Assembly: GCA_015183035.1 (NCBI GenBank)
Contig: JACZZP010000002.1
Coordinates: forward strand, 62,001-126,000
Direction: 5' to 3'
Length of the DNA stretch: 64,000 bases
Source of the DNA: Meloidogyne chitwoodi
Taxonomy: Eukaryota > Nematoda > Chromadorea > Rhabditida > Meloidogynidae
This document shows positions 1 to 13,995 of this stretch, piece after piece. The notes beneath the pieces are model-generated. The model was not told where the DNA came from. It did no database searches and saw only the letters and a list, made by a program, of their open reading frames with translations. The position numbers and the translations under genes are program-made. Every line of letters starts with the position of its first letter. Positions within the stretch are counted from its first letter, which is position 1.

Positions 1-10
1 TTCTATCTAG

Positions 11-2152
11 ATGCATGTTCAAGATATGGGCTCATTAAACGAGATAACCGCAGATTTTGAAATTGATATTTTGTTTACTCAACTTTGGCATGATCCAAAC
101 CTTTCTTTTCGAAATTTAAGTAGCGAATGTGTTAGAAATATAACAATGGAATCTCGCTATATTAAGGATATTTGGACTCCTAATACGGTTTGTTTTATAT
201 TAAAAAATTGAGCAAGTTTATTTAGTGCATAATCAATGCAAAGAAGACGTCTGTACATGCTTCGCCTACGGACAACATTATGTAAAGAATATTTTTTATT
301 ATAATAATATTGTTTTTTTAATTTTATGTTTATCCTCTATGAGAATGGGACCGTTTGGATTAATCATCGGCTCAGTGTGAAAGCGCCTTGCAACTTGGGT
401 CAGTTATGGGAGCAAAGTATAGTACTTAAATAAATTTTTTCCTTTCAGATCTTCGCACTTTTCCCTTCGATACACAAAATTGGTGATTTAATTTTTTTAA
501 TTTAAAAATTTGAGAATCTAAGTTTTTTTAAATTATTATTATTCATATATTTAGCGTTCTCCTATTTGAGTCATATTCGCACAACAGCGAAGAAGTGACG
601 TTGCACTGGATGGCGGAACCAATAACGCTAATGAAGGTAACTGAGTATTTGAAAACTTTGTTTTTATAAAGAATTGGTTTATAAAACGTATTATTTTATT
701 TTTGTAGGAAATAACGTTGCCTGACTTTGATATGATTCATTTTGATACAAAGCGAGAAACATTGCACTACCCAAACGGGAGATGGAGCCAGCTAAAGGTA
801 AAAAAAATTTTATTATAATAGATTTAACAATATGTATTAAGAATGTAATTAATTTACATTTATTTTAAAAAAAATTTTAGGTTGGATTTACATTCAAGCG
901 CCGATATGGTTTCTACATACTTCAAGCTTACGTCCCAACTTATTTGACAATTGTAATTTCACATTTTTACAATTATTACTTTTTATTTAAATTTAAGATT
1001 GTTTCATGGGTAGGCTTTTGTATGGAAACTAAGGCGTTGCCTGCTCGTACAACTGTAGGCGTTTCTTCGCTGCTAGCACTCACACTACAGGTTTTTACCT
1101 TTTATTTTTTATAATAATTTCATCCTAAATAGTTTGGAAATATTCACAAAAACTTGCCTAGAGTAAGTTATGTAAAAGCAATGGATGTTTGGATGTTATC
1201 TTGCATTTCATTTGTTTTTGGAACTATGATTGAATTGGCCATTGTTTGCTACATTACAAGGTAAAAAATGAAGAAAAATTAAGTATTAATTTTTAAGATG
1301 TCAAAATTCAAAAAAAGCAAAGGCAAAAGCTATTGTTCGAAGAGCTTCAATGGCGCCTCACCCAGAACTTGTTAGGTTTGATGCACCAGCCAGTCAATGT
1401 AGCAGTGTTCGTTTGCATACATTGCCAGTAAGGAATGGTTCTGTAGCATTTCAAAGACGGGTTTCTAATTGCTCAAGTCTTGGTTTATTTTATTTTTAAA
1501 TTTTATTATATTTTTTTAGGACCATTGCTCTTTAATCGAAGAAAAAGATGGTGTAGTACAAAAAATAGGGCTAATGGTAGTAATGAATATACTGGAGGAG
1601 GTGTTGATGGTACAACAACTTTAATAAAGGAAGAACAGCGTCCAATGAAACTGATTTTGCCTAGGAGCGAGGGGAATGGAGATTTGAGGAGAGTATCTAA
1701 TGCGAAAAGTGAATCTGCGAATAGTTCCAGTTGTGGGGACCAATCTTCTTTTCCAGAAGTATTTTTTAGTATATAAATAAATTTAATTCATTATTCATAT
1801 AGTTGCATTCTCCAATTTTTTCGCCTTCTAGTCGTCCCGCTCATTATATGTCCTTTGGGAGAGGTTTGTCATTAACTGAAGAAAATTGGCCAGCTGTACA
1901 ACCAGAGAGTATTGACAAGTTTGTTTTTACTGTAAAGATTTTGAAAATTAATAAGAAATTTTAGGATTTCGATTGTGATTTTTCCTTTAACCTTCACTCT
2001 TTTCAATGTAAATTTTTTTTATTATAATAAAAAATTTTTTCTTATTTAAGTTAATTTATTGGTGGCATTATCTTTTTTCTATGAATGGGCATGGTGGTGC
2101 CCAAAGCAATCCTTCCGGTCTATCTCCGCCGATAGCAAGCCTCAAACCTTAA
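11..2152 (+). CDS. Cys-loop ligand-gated anion channel, GABA-A type (5' end missing)
   Basis: Pentameric neurotransmitter-gated channel subunit of the plasma membrane. The window opens inside the gene: an exon begins at 11 after TAG, so the signal peptide and first exons are missing. Joined exons give the ligand-binding domain with the Cys-loop ([14 protein letters not shown]), then [26 protein letters not shown] (M1), M2 with [17 protein letters not shown]3 ([19 protein letters not shown]) and M4 ([13 protein letters not shown]) shortly before the TAA at 2150-2152. The PAR triplet before M2 is the family signature of anion-selective channels, so this is not a cation-type EXP-1/LGC-35 channel. 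The M3-M4 loop is Ser-rich and poorly conserved. Nematode GABA-like LGC subunits are the nearest family; the exact paralogue is not assigned. One intron (about 279-327) has no AG at the expected acceptor (see findings). Confidence 0.9.
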
Positions 2153-2891
2153 ATAGTTCATTAATTAAATGTTATTACCGGTAAAACTCTTTCCCTTTTC
2201 TTTTGTAAATAATTATATATAGTTGGTTCGAGATAGAGTAATGATTATTTGAAAAAATATTGTATTTTTATAAAATAATCGCAATTCGAATCGACTATCA
2301 TGCTTTCTATATTTCCTTTTCCCAATTTTTTAAATTGTTGCTTTAATTTTTAGCTTATTTTTTTAATTGTATAAATAAAAGCCAGAAATAAATTTGCCAT
2401 TACAAATTAAATTTAAAAAAATATTGTGTATTTTTATTTCAAAAAAAAGACATTTGAAAATTTATTACTCTTATTCTTTTTCAAAATGTTCTAATGCGAA
2501 GTGCTTATTGTTAAGATGCGAGTTGTATGGATACAAGGTTTTATTTATATTTTTTATAAAAATGTTTTAAAGTTTTCTACTAAAATTTTAAAATTATTTT
2601 TTATTATTGAAAAGGCAGTGTAATAGTAATTTTTTTAATATTTAAAAAGTTTGAAAATATTGTGGGACAAGAGGATGAATCGATTCATTTTTATTATCAT
2701 TTTCCCCTTCAATTTCACGTTCCTTTCGTTCATTTTTATTTTTTATAACTTGTTCACTTATTTTCACGCTCCTTATTTTAAAAGTATTATTGGTGTAAAC
2801 GTTACCTGCCTTAAGTCCTCAGTCGTTTTGAGACATATTTTTTACAATACTTTAAACTATATTTTTCTTATTTTACATTATAAAGTAAAGA
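2153..2891. other. Intergenic, AT-rich
   Basis: Spacer between the channel gene and the ammonium transporter on the same strand. It is AT-rich with poly-T/poly-A runs and candidate poly(A) signals (for example AATAAA near 2371-2390). The 83-codon open frame at 2651-2902 is hydrophobic low-complexity sequence and is not supported as a gene. Confidence 0.6.
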
Positions 2892-4939
2892 ATGTCCAAT
2901 AATTCTGTTGAAGGTTTTGATGATTTGTTTATTTTAAAGGAGCGACTAAACTCAATCCGAGAGGAAATAAACTTATTGCGATGGCCTTCACCACAGCAAA
3001 ATCAAAATGCTTTTTTCCATTGTTTTATGGCACTTTTTATTTTTCTTATGCAATGTGGGTTTGCTTTTCTTGAAGCTGGTGCTGTTCGTGCAAAGAATAT
3101 TACAAATATACTTACAAAGAATGTCCTTGATTCATTGGTTAGTGACATTTCTATTTATTTTAGAAACGAATCTTTCCATTTTTTAGATAACTATAATTTC
3201 TTATTGGAGTGTCGGATGGGCATTAGCTTATGGAGCCAATACGAACAAAGCATTTTCAGGCCTTTTTGGTTGGTCTCAGTTTCTTGGCTTCGGAATAGAA
3301 AATTTTTCGCGTTTCTTCTTTCAATATGTTTTTGCTGCACGTGCATCAACTGTATTTTTTATTATTATTTTTTCTTAAATGTTTTTAGATAATTTCTGGT
3401 GCTGTAGCTGAGCGTGCTGAATTTTCTACATTTCTGGCCTATTCACTATTTGTGCCAGGTTATTTTTTTCATAATTTTTAATTTTAAAGAATTTTTTTAG
3501 CCATAGTATATCCCATTTTGACTCATTGGGGATGGTCCGATCAAGGATGGTTAGCTCGAGGTATCCAAATTGATCACAGCAATTATAGAACAACTTACAT
3601 TGTTTGTATTTTATTTATATTTTTACATATTTTTTAACATTGTTTTAGGACTTTGCCGGATCGGGAGTTGTGCATTTGTGTGGAGGTACAATTTCTCTTG
3701 TGGCTGCTTGGATGATTGGCCCTCGAGTTGGACGTTTTTCATCAAATGGTCATGCAATTCGTATTGAAGGTCATTCTGTACCGGTCAGTCATTTGTGGTA
3801 TTCTCATTCTTTTAATTAAATTTTAAATTGTAAACATTGAATAGTTGGCTTCTTTGGGTGGATTCATTCTAATGCTGGGGTTTTTGGCATTCAACGGAGG
3901 TTCTGCTGTAGATATTGCTCGTCCAGGCAGTGGTCAACTTGTTGCTAAAGCAATGGTTATTACTTTAATTTGTGGTGCTTTTGCTGCCATAAGCGTGCTT
4001 ATTGAACACAAATTTCGACATGGAAAATGGACTATACTTCTTACAATGAATGGCTGTTTAACTGGAATGATTTCCTCCTGTGCTGGGTGCAACCAAATGG
4101 ATATGTGGGGAACTATAATAACTGGAATTGGCGGTGGACTCTTTTACATTGGATTTTCTGAATTGCTGCTAAAGTATTCTAAAATATAGAACGAATAATA
4201 ACTTTGTAAGATTTTTAAGGCTTCGAATTGATGACCCTTTGGATGCATTTGCAGTGCATGCTGGTGGCGGTATTTGGGGTCTCATCTCTGTTTGCATTGT
4301 TAGCAATCAGCCTGGTCGTGGAATACTCTATGCTTTGTTTAGTGACTCTTTAACAACAATAATTCATGCCTTAGTGGTATATCAATTTTTAAAATTTTTT
4401 AAATCCACTTTTATTAAATACAATTTTCAGCAATTTGCCTGGCAACTTATGGCCGCTATTGTTATTATACTATGGTCGGGATTGCTAATTATCCCCTTGT
4501 TTGGGTTTCTTAAACTAATTCACAAATTTCGTGTTCCTGCCGACATTGAGCGTAAAGGAATTGATATTTGGAAGCATGGAGAAGATGCATATCCATTGGT
4601 TTATTTTTATATATTTAGTAAAAATTATTGAGGATTTAAAAAATTAGGTTGCTTATGGACACGGTTGGAATGAAACAGAGGGAAATGTTGTTGAGATTTT
4701 TGATCAGCCTGCGGTTGAACATAAACATCCATCAACTGGTAGAAATAGTCCTCGATATGTTGCTACTATCTGGCATGATCCTGACAAATCTGTAATGATA
4801 AATCGAAGAGTAGGTTGTTTTTTAATATGTTAAGGGTTAAGTTCCTATTGATTTTTCTGGTTCCTCAATTTAAAAAAGTAAAATTTAGAAACAACATTCT
4901 GATAATGGTCAGAATAATGGGGCGACTACAGTATTGTGA
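2892..4939 (+). CDS. Amt/Rh family ammonium transporter
   Basis: Membrane transporter moving ammonium or ammonia across the plasma membrane. About nine exons join to a typical Amt protein with about 11 membrane spans. Motifs in order: FFHCFMALFIFLMQCGFAFLEAG in span 1; a later ISGAVAERAEF; YPILTHWGWS; DFAGSGVVHLCGG, carrying the first of the two pore histidines; GFLAFNGGSA; MNGCLTGMISSCAGC; and DAFAVHAGGGIWG, carrying the second. Both twin-His positions are kept, so the pore should be functional. The C-terminal cytosolic tail runs from HKFRVPADIERKGIDIWKHGEDAYP to a polar end with stop at 4937-4939. The start was chosen as the first ATG before the conserved N-terminus. The family is certain; which C. 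elegans amt paralogue it matches is not resolved. Confidence 0.93.
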
Positions 4940-5663
4940 TCTAACTGGAAAAACTTTATTAAAGCAAAGCCTTGTTTTAAAATTTCAAATTATTCCTCTT
5001 TTTCTCATAGAATCCCGTCAAATTTTTATTTGAATTTTGCATTTTTTATTTACATTAATAAATCAGCATTAACAATTTAAAAAATTAAACACAAATAAAT
5101 TAGCTTCAATATATTTTTCTCAATTTATTTGCAATTTAATTGTTAACTGCTTTATTATATACCTATTTGTTCTTTTATTTTTTCTTCTATTCTTCCAAGT
5201 CGGGGATTGATTTCTTGCTTTTGCAAAAAAGATTATCTGGCCAAAAGACGTCATTGACCAACACAATGTTGGGTTACACAAATGCACTTATTTCATCTCT
5301 TTTCTTTTACTTTTTGGAGAGTATTCTCGTTAGATTTTTATTTTAATAGACTTGAAATTATTTCCAAATTTTCTTAAAGATATTTTGTCTTTTACTCAAA
5401 TTTTGCCATTCAATTTTATTCTCCTTTATATATTTTTGGCCGTTCCGCTCTCTCAATTCTTTAGTCAATTCATCCATTTATTCATGTTATTAGCTATATC
5501 GCTTTTTTATTGAATGCATTCAAAAAGCTTCAAAAACCAGCACTAATTTATTCCATTCTTTTGGTTTTTCTTCTTTTGAGACTGCTGGTTTTCTCTTAAT
5601 CCTTTTTATTTTTTCTTTTATTCTTCATACTCACTAAAAAAGGCGATCCTCGACTGACAATAA
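4940..5663. other. Intergenic, AT-rich
   Basis: Spacer between the ammonium transporter and the potassium channel, same strand. It contains poly-T tracts and candidate AATAAA signals (near 5058). The open frame 5140-5346 shows no domain and is taken as chance. Promoter and 5' UTR of the K+ channel presumably lie here. Confidence 0.6.
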
Positions 5664-7331
<1,668 letters not shown>

Positions 7332-10300
7332 CAAAAAAGGTAAATTTTTTTTTTTTATTTTTTAAAAATTGTTAAATTCATAATTAATTCATCTACTAAA
7401 ATTCTTTTTTTTTAACTATTTTAAAATTCTTTTATTTATTTTTTCATTCTTCTTTTTTTCATTCTTTCTTTCGTGTATAAGTAATTTATTTTTCAAAACA
7501 ATTTTTTTTACTTTTTCAAATAAAAATTCCTGAGGATCCAAAAAAAAACAAATTGGAAAAAAATATATTACGGCAAGGCAATATTTCCAATTTGTGCCCT
7601 TTTGGGACGAGGACCTTCTTCTTGACTTTTGGGAATTGGCTTTTAGTAATATCCTCTCTTTTTTTTTAAATTTTATTTTGAGAGTATGCGCAATAATTTT
7701 CAACTCTTCTCGCTTTTTTTAAAAATTTTATTTTATTATTTAAAAAAAATTCTTTTTTGAATTTATTTAAAAAAATACATGTCTTTATTTATTTTTTAAT
7801 TAATTTATTTTTTAATTAAAATTTATTTATTTTTTTCCTTCCAACTTTTTCATTGGTATTTTTTTACTGCCAAAAGGCCTATGAAAAATAGCTAGCTAGC
7901 TATTCATTTCCACGACACCAAAGCATTCAGGCGCTTCTTATTACTCCCCTCAATTTTCTCTCATTTTGGCATTTTTTATTTATTTATTTTTTTTTCTATT
8001 TTTATTTCACAAAAAATGCATTTAGAGCTTAGTGAAAAAATCCCAGCAAATAAATTCTTTCTTTTTTATCTTCAATTGTTTTATCTATTTTTTTTATTTT
8101 TTCTTTAAATAAATAGCTTTTTCTCATTTAAAATATAATATTCACTCATCCATTAAAGAGAGGAGTGGGGTAGTGTTGTTGTTGTAAATATTTAAATAAT
8201 TTAGTATATATTTTCTTTTAGGTATTTTTTATTCAAAAAAGAGGTGAAACATTGCCTCAATATATTATTTATCTTCTTGTGCTTCAAAAATTTTTTTTTT
8301 AATTTTTACAAGAATTTTTTAATTTTTTTTTCAATCTTCTTGTTTTATGACTGTCATTTTTCTATCATTTTTTAAATTAAATTTTTTTATCAATTATTCC
8401 ACCACAAAAATCTTTCGATATAATTTAATTCTAAAATATAAAAGAATAAAAATATATGTTTAAAAAAGGGTAACAACACTCTCTTTCCAAAATAAAAAGA
8501 TACTAATTAATTTTAATAGACTTTAAAAAAGGTGATTGACCTATTTTCAGTTATTTTTTTTTTGATTCCCGATGAAATTTTTTTTTAATGTTTATTCTTT
8601 TATTTATTTTATTTTTATCTTTATCTCATATAAAATGACCTACATATTATATTTCATTTTTTATTAATATATTTTTTAATAAAATTGAATTTTAGCTAAT
8701 TTTATTTAATTTTTGTTGGGACTTTAAAACTAATTTTCTTGATAAAATTTTTTTTTTTTGACAATCTTCTAATTCTAAATTAATTAACTAATTATTATTT
8801 TCATTACTGAGATTCCTTTTAATACTTTTTTTTTTTAATTTTTTGGAAATATTTTTTTTAATCGTAATATTTTGCAAAAATAAATAAAAAAATGTTCATT
8901 AATATAATAATAATTTTTATTTTTTTCTATCCATCAATCTTTTTAAAATAAAATAATAACTAAAAAAATAAATAAAAGAAAAAAAAACAGGTGTTGTCAG
9001 CTATTTATTATTTTATTTTTTTTTTAAACTTTTATTTTTTTTTGTTTTTTCTGTCTGTTGTTTTTTTAATTTTATCCATTTTACTATTTTATTTTTTTGT
9101 TCATGTATTATTTTTTAAACACTTATTTTTCCTATTATTTCTACTTATTCTTCCTTTTTTTACTTCAAAACTCATATAAAAAAAATTTTTTTCTTCATTT
9201 TCTTTTGTCATCTTTAATTTAAAAATTATATTTGGCTTTTCCTCAATATATGTTTTTGCATTTTTTCATTATATAAATTCTCTATATGAGCGACAAAACC
9301 CCTTAAAAAATAAATTTTTACGCGTTACTATCAATATTTCTCTCTACTTCAATCATTTTTACAACTTCCAAAAAAGCTCTTCACAATCTCTCTCTTTTAC
9401 AAATAAATTCATTTAAAAAAGTCCTCTTCTGATATAAAAGAGAGAGAGAAATAAAAATAAAATAAAGAATGGCCCTAAAACCACTTTTTTAATCACTTTT
9501 TTTCTCTTTTTTTATTTTTTTTGATAAATTAATGTATAATTAAACCGGTTCTATAAAACCAAAAACTTTTGTTATTCTCCGCAATATTTTATAAAATAAA
9601 ATAAATATTATTATGCTCTATTAGCACAACTAAACAACCAGCCTCTCCTCCCTCTTTTTTCTTCTTCTTCTCTCCTCAAACTTTCTCTTTAAAAAAACCA
9701 AACCAATCTTTCAATATATTTAATTTTTCTTTTTTTTTCCCCAATTTTATTCTATCAATTTTTATCAAAAAATAAATAAATAAATATTTATGGAGAATGG
9801 AAAAATAATTTTTTTTTCTGCTTTAGCTCTTTTTAAATATAAATTTAATTTATTTTAATTTTCTTTAATTTAATTTTTTTTATTTTTAGAAATGTGATTT
9901 TGCAAAATTGACTTCCGCCGGACATTGATCTCTCATCTTCTTTGGAAATTACAAAAAAAGCACACAAATTCATTTCTCGTTTTTTAACTCCATTTCTTCT
10001 TGGGTAATTATTCCGCGATTAATGGCACAAAAGCACTCCAACAACAGCACTAAAAAAAATAAAATTTTTTGGCACTTTAAGCACCTTCAACAACACCTAA
10101 TTAATTAATTATTCTTCTTCTATAATATTTCATTCAAACCCTTCAAATTTAATCACAATTAGAAAACAACATTAAAAAATATGTATCAAGTTATAAGCAT
10201 TGAAAACAAATGTGTAAGAATATTTTTAAAAATATAAAAACTTTTTTTTTTAATTTTAGTTAATTCAAAATCAGAGCGTCAAAAAATGTTTTGTTTGAAA

Positions 10301-11219
10301 TAAAAAAAATTGATAACATAAAACAAAATCTTTGATTATTATTTTTTAATAGAACGTGAACAAAAATAATTAATTAACCCTGAAATGAGGCAAAATATTT
10401 TTTTAAAGTTTTATTTTAGGAACTAATGAAAGGGAAAAATTTTATTTAAAAAAAAATTTTTTGTTCACATTCGTTTTGCACAACTTGCATATTTAAAAAA
10501 ATCAGCATTTTACTTTTGCACACACAACAGCATTTTTACACACTTAAAAGCATTTTCTTCTTGCACTTATATTCTTGCACAATTGCAGCACTTACACAAA
10601 AAAATTAACACAACGGCTTTTGCTTTTTTTAGCACATTTTTATATTTATTTTAAATAATTTAAATTTTTAATTAAATGAATAAAACATTACTTAATTGCA
10701 CAAAAACACCCTTTTATAACACTAACACACAAAATAGCACAAAAAAAGCAAATATTCACACACACACACATATCACTTTTAAAAATTAACATTTTTCACA
10801 AAAACACAAAATTTAATTTCACTCTTGGTTTTTTGCATTAATTTTTGTTGAAAGGCTAATGCGCTACATTTATATTTATGACGCTTTTGTAGCACTTTTT
10901 TAGCCATTTAACACTAAAATATTAGAAGGCTTTATTTTTAATTTTATTTATTTTTGCACAAAAGCCAAATTTCTGCACGTCACATTATTAAAAATGGGCT
11001 ATCAAATAATAATTTTTTTTTTATATTTGCAAAACACTCTTCAAGGCACTTTTACAAAACACTTGGGACAAATAATAATTAAAGAATTTATAACAATGAC
11101 AATATTAAATTAAATGAATAAATATTTTTTAGAATAATTTGTATTCTTTCGAGTTTTTTTGACATTTTAGATTTTGTTTCGATTCACTGGTTAAGGTATT
11201 ATTGATTTTTAAATTTCAA
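7332..11219. other. Long AT-rich gene-free stretch
   Basis: No coding exon could be supported on either strand. The sequence is dominated by poly-T/poly-A runs and TTTATT words, with several candidate poly(A) signals for the upstream K+ channel. A GCTAGCTAGCTA run sits near 7891 and a short (AC)n run near 10750. Small open frames (for example 7416-7703 minus, 8991-9179 plus) are low-complexity and without domain features. Confidence 0.6.
10020..11060 (+). other. Strand-biased cluster of GCAC words
   Basis: About 17 or more copies of GCACA, GCACT or GCACC lie on the plus strand in about 1 kb, for example near 10023, 10031, 10046, 10070, 10079, 10475, 10516 and 10561. The neighbouring DNA is poor in G and C. 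The complementary GTGC is scarce. No open reading frame or simple tandem period explains it. Confidence 0.4.
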
Positions 11220-11514
11220 TTAACAATTTTACAGTAGGATCCGATTTTAAAATTCTTTTGCACTGAAACGGCTTATAAAATTTAATATGTGTCGTTTCGT
11301 GACGACGAGAATTTAATATAACCTACTTCTTACTGTAATTCCCCCATAATTTTCGGATGTTTATGGGTCTTTATCTCGAAAACTAGCCCAAGGTTTTGGA
11401 CTTTTCAATAGCTGATTCGACTCAGTTTTTCGAGCTCTTTTTTCCAAGTTTATTTTTTTCAGTTTATATATTCGTTTATTTTTGTATTACGGATGGGATA
11501 AAACTCGGTCATAG

Positions 11515-11745
11515 TTGAAAACTCGGTAGAGCGACACTTCCGGACCGACATTTCCGGACGCCCACAAAAGCTTAAAAAGAAATTAGTTTATTTCCCTCTT
11601 TAAAGGACCAATTGGTATAATAATTTATTCAACAACTTTGTAGCATGGTACTAAATATATATCCAAGTTTTGGACCAGAAGTTTGAGTCCAGAAGCGTTG
11701 GTCCGGAAATGTCTGTCCGGAAGTGTCGGCCTGCCGAAAACTCAG
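11515..11745. repeat. Fold-back (MITE-like) element with inverted ends
   Basis: A 27-bp arm at 11533-11559 (GACACTTCCGGACC...TTTCCGGAC) is the reverse complement of 11701-11727 (GTCCGGAAATGT...AAGTGTC) with one mismatch. Weaker similarity continues outward into AACTCGGTAGAGC and GCCTGCCGAAAACTC. The 141-bp centre is AT-rich and non-coding. The structure fits a small MITE or hairpin element. Confidence 0.75.
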
Positions 11746-11755
11746 TCAAGGGTTA

Positions 11756-12020
11756 AAACTCGCCGATGGGAGAAAACTCTCCGACAAAACTCGCCGATGG
11801 GAGAAAACTCTCCGACAAAACTCGCCGACAAATCTCGCCAAAAACTCGCCGAAAATCGCCGACAATCGCCGATAAATCTCGCCCCAAAACTCGCCTACAA
11901 ATCTCGTCGAAAACTCGCCGACAAATCTCGCCAAAAATTGCCGACATCTCGCCGAAAACTCTCAGACAAAACTCGCCGAAATCGCCGACAAATCTCGCCA
12001 AAAACTCACCGACAAAACTC
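11756..12020. repeat. CTCGCCGA satellite-like array
   Basis: Degenerate tandem units built on AAACTCGCCGACAAATCTCG, with a longer unit near the start (GCCGATGGGAGAAAACTCTC, twice). Open frames on both strands over this stretch (about 60-117 codons) come from the repeat period and are not genes. Confidence 0.85.
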
Positions 12021-12190
12021 GTCCATGGACGTTTAACTCGTCCATGGACGTTTAACTCGTCCATGGACGTTTAACTCGTCCATGGACGTTTAACTCGTCC
12101 ATGGACGTTTAACTCGTCCATGGACGTTCAACTCGTCTATGGACGTTCAACTCGTCTATGGACGTTCACTCGTCTATGGACGTTCAACTC
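12014..12190. repeat. 19-bp tandem array containing GTCCATGGAC palindrome
   Basis: Unit ACTCGTCCATGGACGTTTA (19 bp), about six near-identical copies, followed by about four diverged copies carrying GTCTATGGACGTTCA. Each good copy contains the perfect 10-bp palindrome GTCCATGGAC. It abuts the CTCGCCGA array upstream and a TCGACGAA-rich run downstream. Confidence 0.9.
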
Positions 12191-12239
12191 GTCTCTCATG
12201 AGCGAAAACTCGTAGATGGGAGAAATTCGTCCGTGGACG

Positions 12240-12312
12240 AAAACTCATTGACGTTGGTCGACGAATCTCGACGAACGTCGACGAATATCGACGAAACTCG
12301 CCTATTGGAGAA
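12240..12312. repeat. TCGACGAA short-period run
   Basis: Several imperfect copies of a roughly 12-bp unit with core GTCGACGAA or TCTCGACGAA. It looks like a third, short array in the same block, ending in ACTCGCCTATTGGAGAAAAC, which echoes the first array. Confidence 0.6.
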
Positions 12313-12358
12313 AACTCGCATTAAAACGCTAATTTTAAAATTTTTAAGGGCTTTTATT

Positions 12359-12790
12359 TCGACTTCTAAAAGTCGGAATTTTCTAATTTTTTGATATTTT
12401 AATCAGTTTTTCGAGCTCTAAATAATATATAAAATCCAGACTAATCCGACTTTTAGAAAAAAAGCTCAAAAATTCATTAAAAACACTAAAAATACAGTAA
12501 CCTATCTCGACTTCTAAAAGTCATAACTTTCTAATTTTTTGATATTTGATTCAGAATATCGAACTCTATAAAATATATCAAAATCAGACAAATCTGACTT
12601 TTAGAAAAAAAAAGTTCGAAAAAGTCAGTTATTTACATTATCCACATAAAATTGTTTAATGTTTAGGGGCTGTTTTTTCGACTTCTAAAAGTCGGAATTT
12701 TCTAATTTTTTGTTATTTTAATCAGTTTTTCGAGCTCTAAATAATATGTAAAATCCAGACTAATCTGGCTTTTAGAAAAAAAGCTCAAAA
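12359..12790. repeat. Three copies of a ~120-bp palindromic module
   Basis: The module starts with CGACTTCTAAAAGTCGGAAT (itself a palindrome, ACTTCTAAAAGT-like) and ends with CTAATCCGACTTTTAGAAAA. Copies lie at about 12359-12480, 12498-12615 and 12678-12790. The module ends are complementary to each other, so each copy could fold back. Confidence 0.75.
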
Positions 12791-12864
12791 AATACAGTAT
12801 ATACATCTCCCCATATTTATCATCTGCACTGAAAAGGTATTTTCAAAATAATTAATTATAAACA

Positions 12865-13995
12865 GACGTTTCAGTGCCAACTGAGAATTAATATAACTTA
12901 CTTTTTACTGTAATTCCCCATAATTTTCGGATGTTTATGGGTCTTTGTATCGAAAACTAGCCCAATGTTTTTTCTTTTCAATAGCTGATTCGACTCAGTT
13001 TTTCGAGCTCTTTCTAGCCATATAATTTCATCAAAATCTCTCCAATAGTTTTCGAGCTCAAAAATTCTAAATAACAAGCTAAAAATACAGTACCCTATCT
13101 CGAATTCTGGTGTAAGATTCTTGTAATCCATAGCTCATTCGGATCAGTTTTTCGAGCTCTATCTACTCTTTAATCCTACGGTTGAAAATTTCAATATTTT
13201 TTTCTATGAAAGATAATTCAATGATCTAAAATGTTTTAGCGAAAAGCCCAACTTTAGCATGTGAAACAAGATATAGAGGATTTACTTTAAATGCTCTAGA
13301 AATGCTATTTTACAGTCTCGAGCCCATAACTCAAGTTCTACAGAGTGAGTTGGATAATTTATAGCTCATTCTATGCAGCTTTTCAAGCCCTTTCGAATGA
13401 TACCAAGTTTGCTTATTTGTTCAAAAAAAGAACCTCAAAAGCATAATTTATTCACCTCATCACATCCATAAGATAATAGACTATATCTCGGAGCAAATTC
13501 AACATACGGACTATCTTTAACTTTCGATTGTGGGCATATATTTGATCTTACATTCAACCAAAAATCATTGATTTTGGATAAAAACTAAAAATGTTTTTGA
13601 TTTTTAAAGATTTTGGGCTATAAGCATTATCAATTCACCCATAATTTTCAGATGACTATATTTCGGCTCAAATTTAAAAAATAGAAAATCTGACCTTATT
13701 TATTGTTGGCCATTATCTGATCTATCAATGACCAAAAAATACAGATTTTAGCGAAAGATTTAATAGAGATCAGTTTGATCAAAGTTTTGTGTTAGGCATT
13801 ATATCCCTTCCCCATAATTTTCAGATGCCTATATCTCGACTCCTATACTAAACTTTTCTTAACTGAAAAACTAGTTTGATTCAGCATTTCAAGCTCTTTC
13901 GAATGATATATATCCCAGCTGAATCTAACATGTAGAAAAAAAGCTCCTAAAATACAGTACATTCATTTTCCTATAATTTATTCTGCACTGAATTG
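12865..13995. repeat. ~1.1 kb element with inverted TTTCAGTGC ends
   Basis: The left end reads TTTCAGTGCCAAC, then TTACTGTA after about 30 bp. The right end, read on the minus strand, gives TTCAGTGC followed after a similar distance by TACTGTA. The same hairpin junction (GCACTGAA, about 50 bp AT-rich, TTTCAGTGCC) occurs at 12828-12878 and again at 13983-14040, as if elements of one family are joined end to end. No coding region is seen inside. Confidence 0.55.

Noticed and set aside
8991..9179. Hydrophobic 62-codon frame
   Set aside because: Arises from poly-T tracts (Phe/Leu codons); no other support.
11683..12394. Overlapping open frames of 60-117 codons on both strands
   Set aside because: Produced by the period of the CTCGCCGA and 19-bp arrays; no start context, splice partners or natural protein composition.
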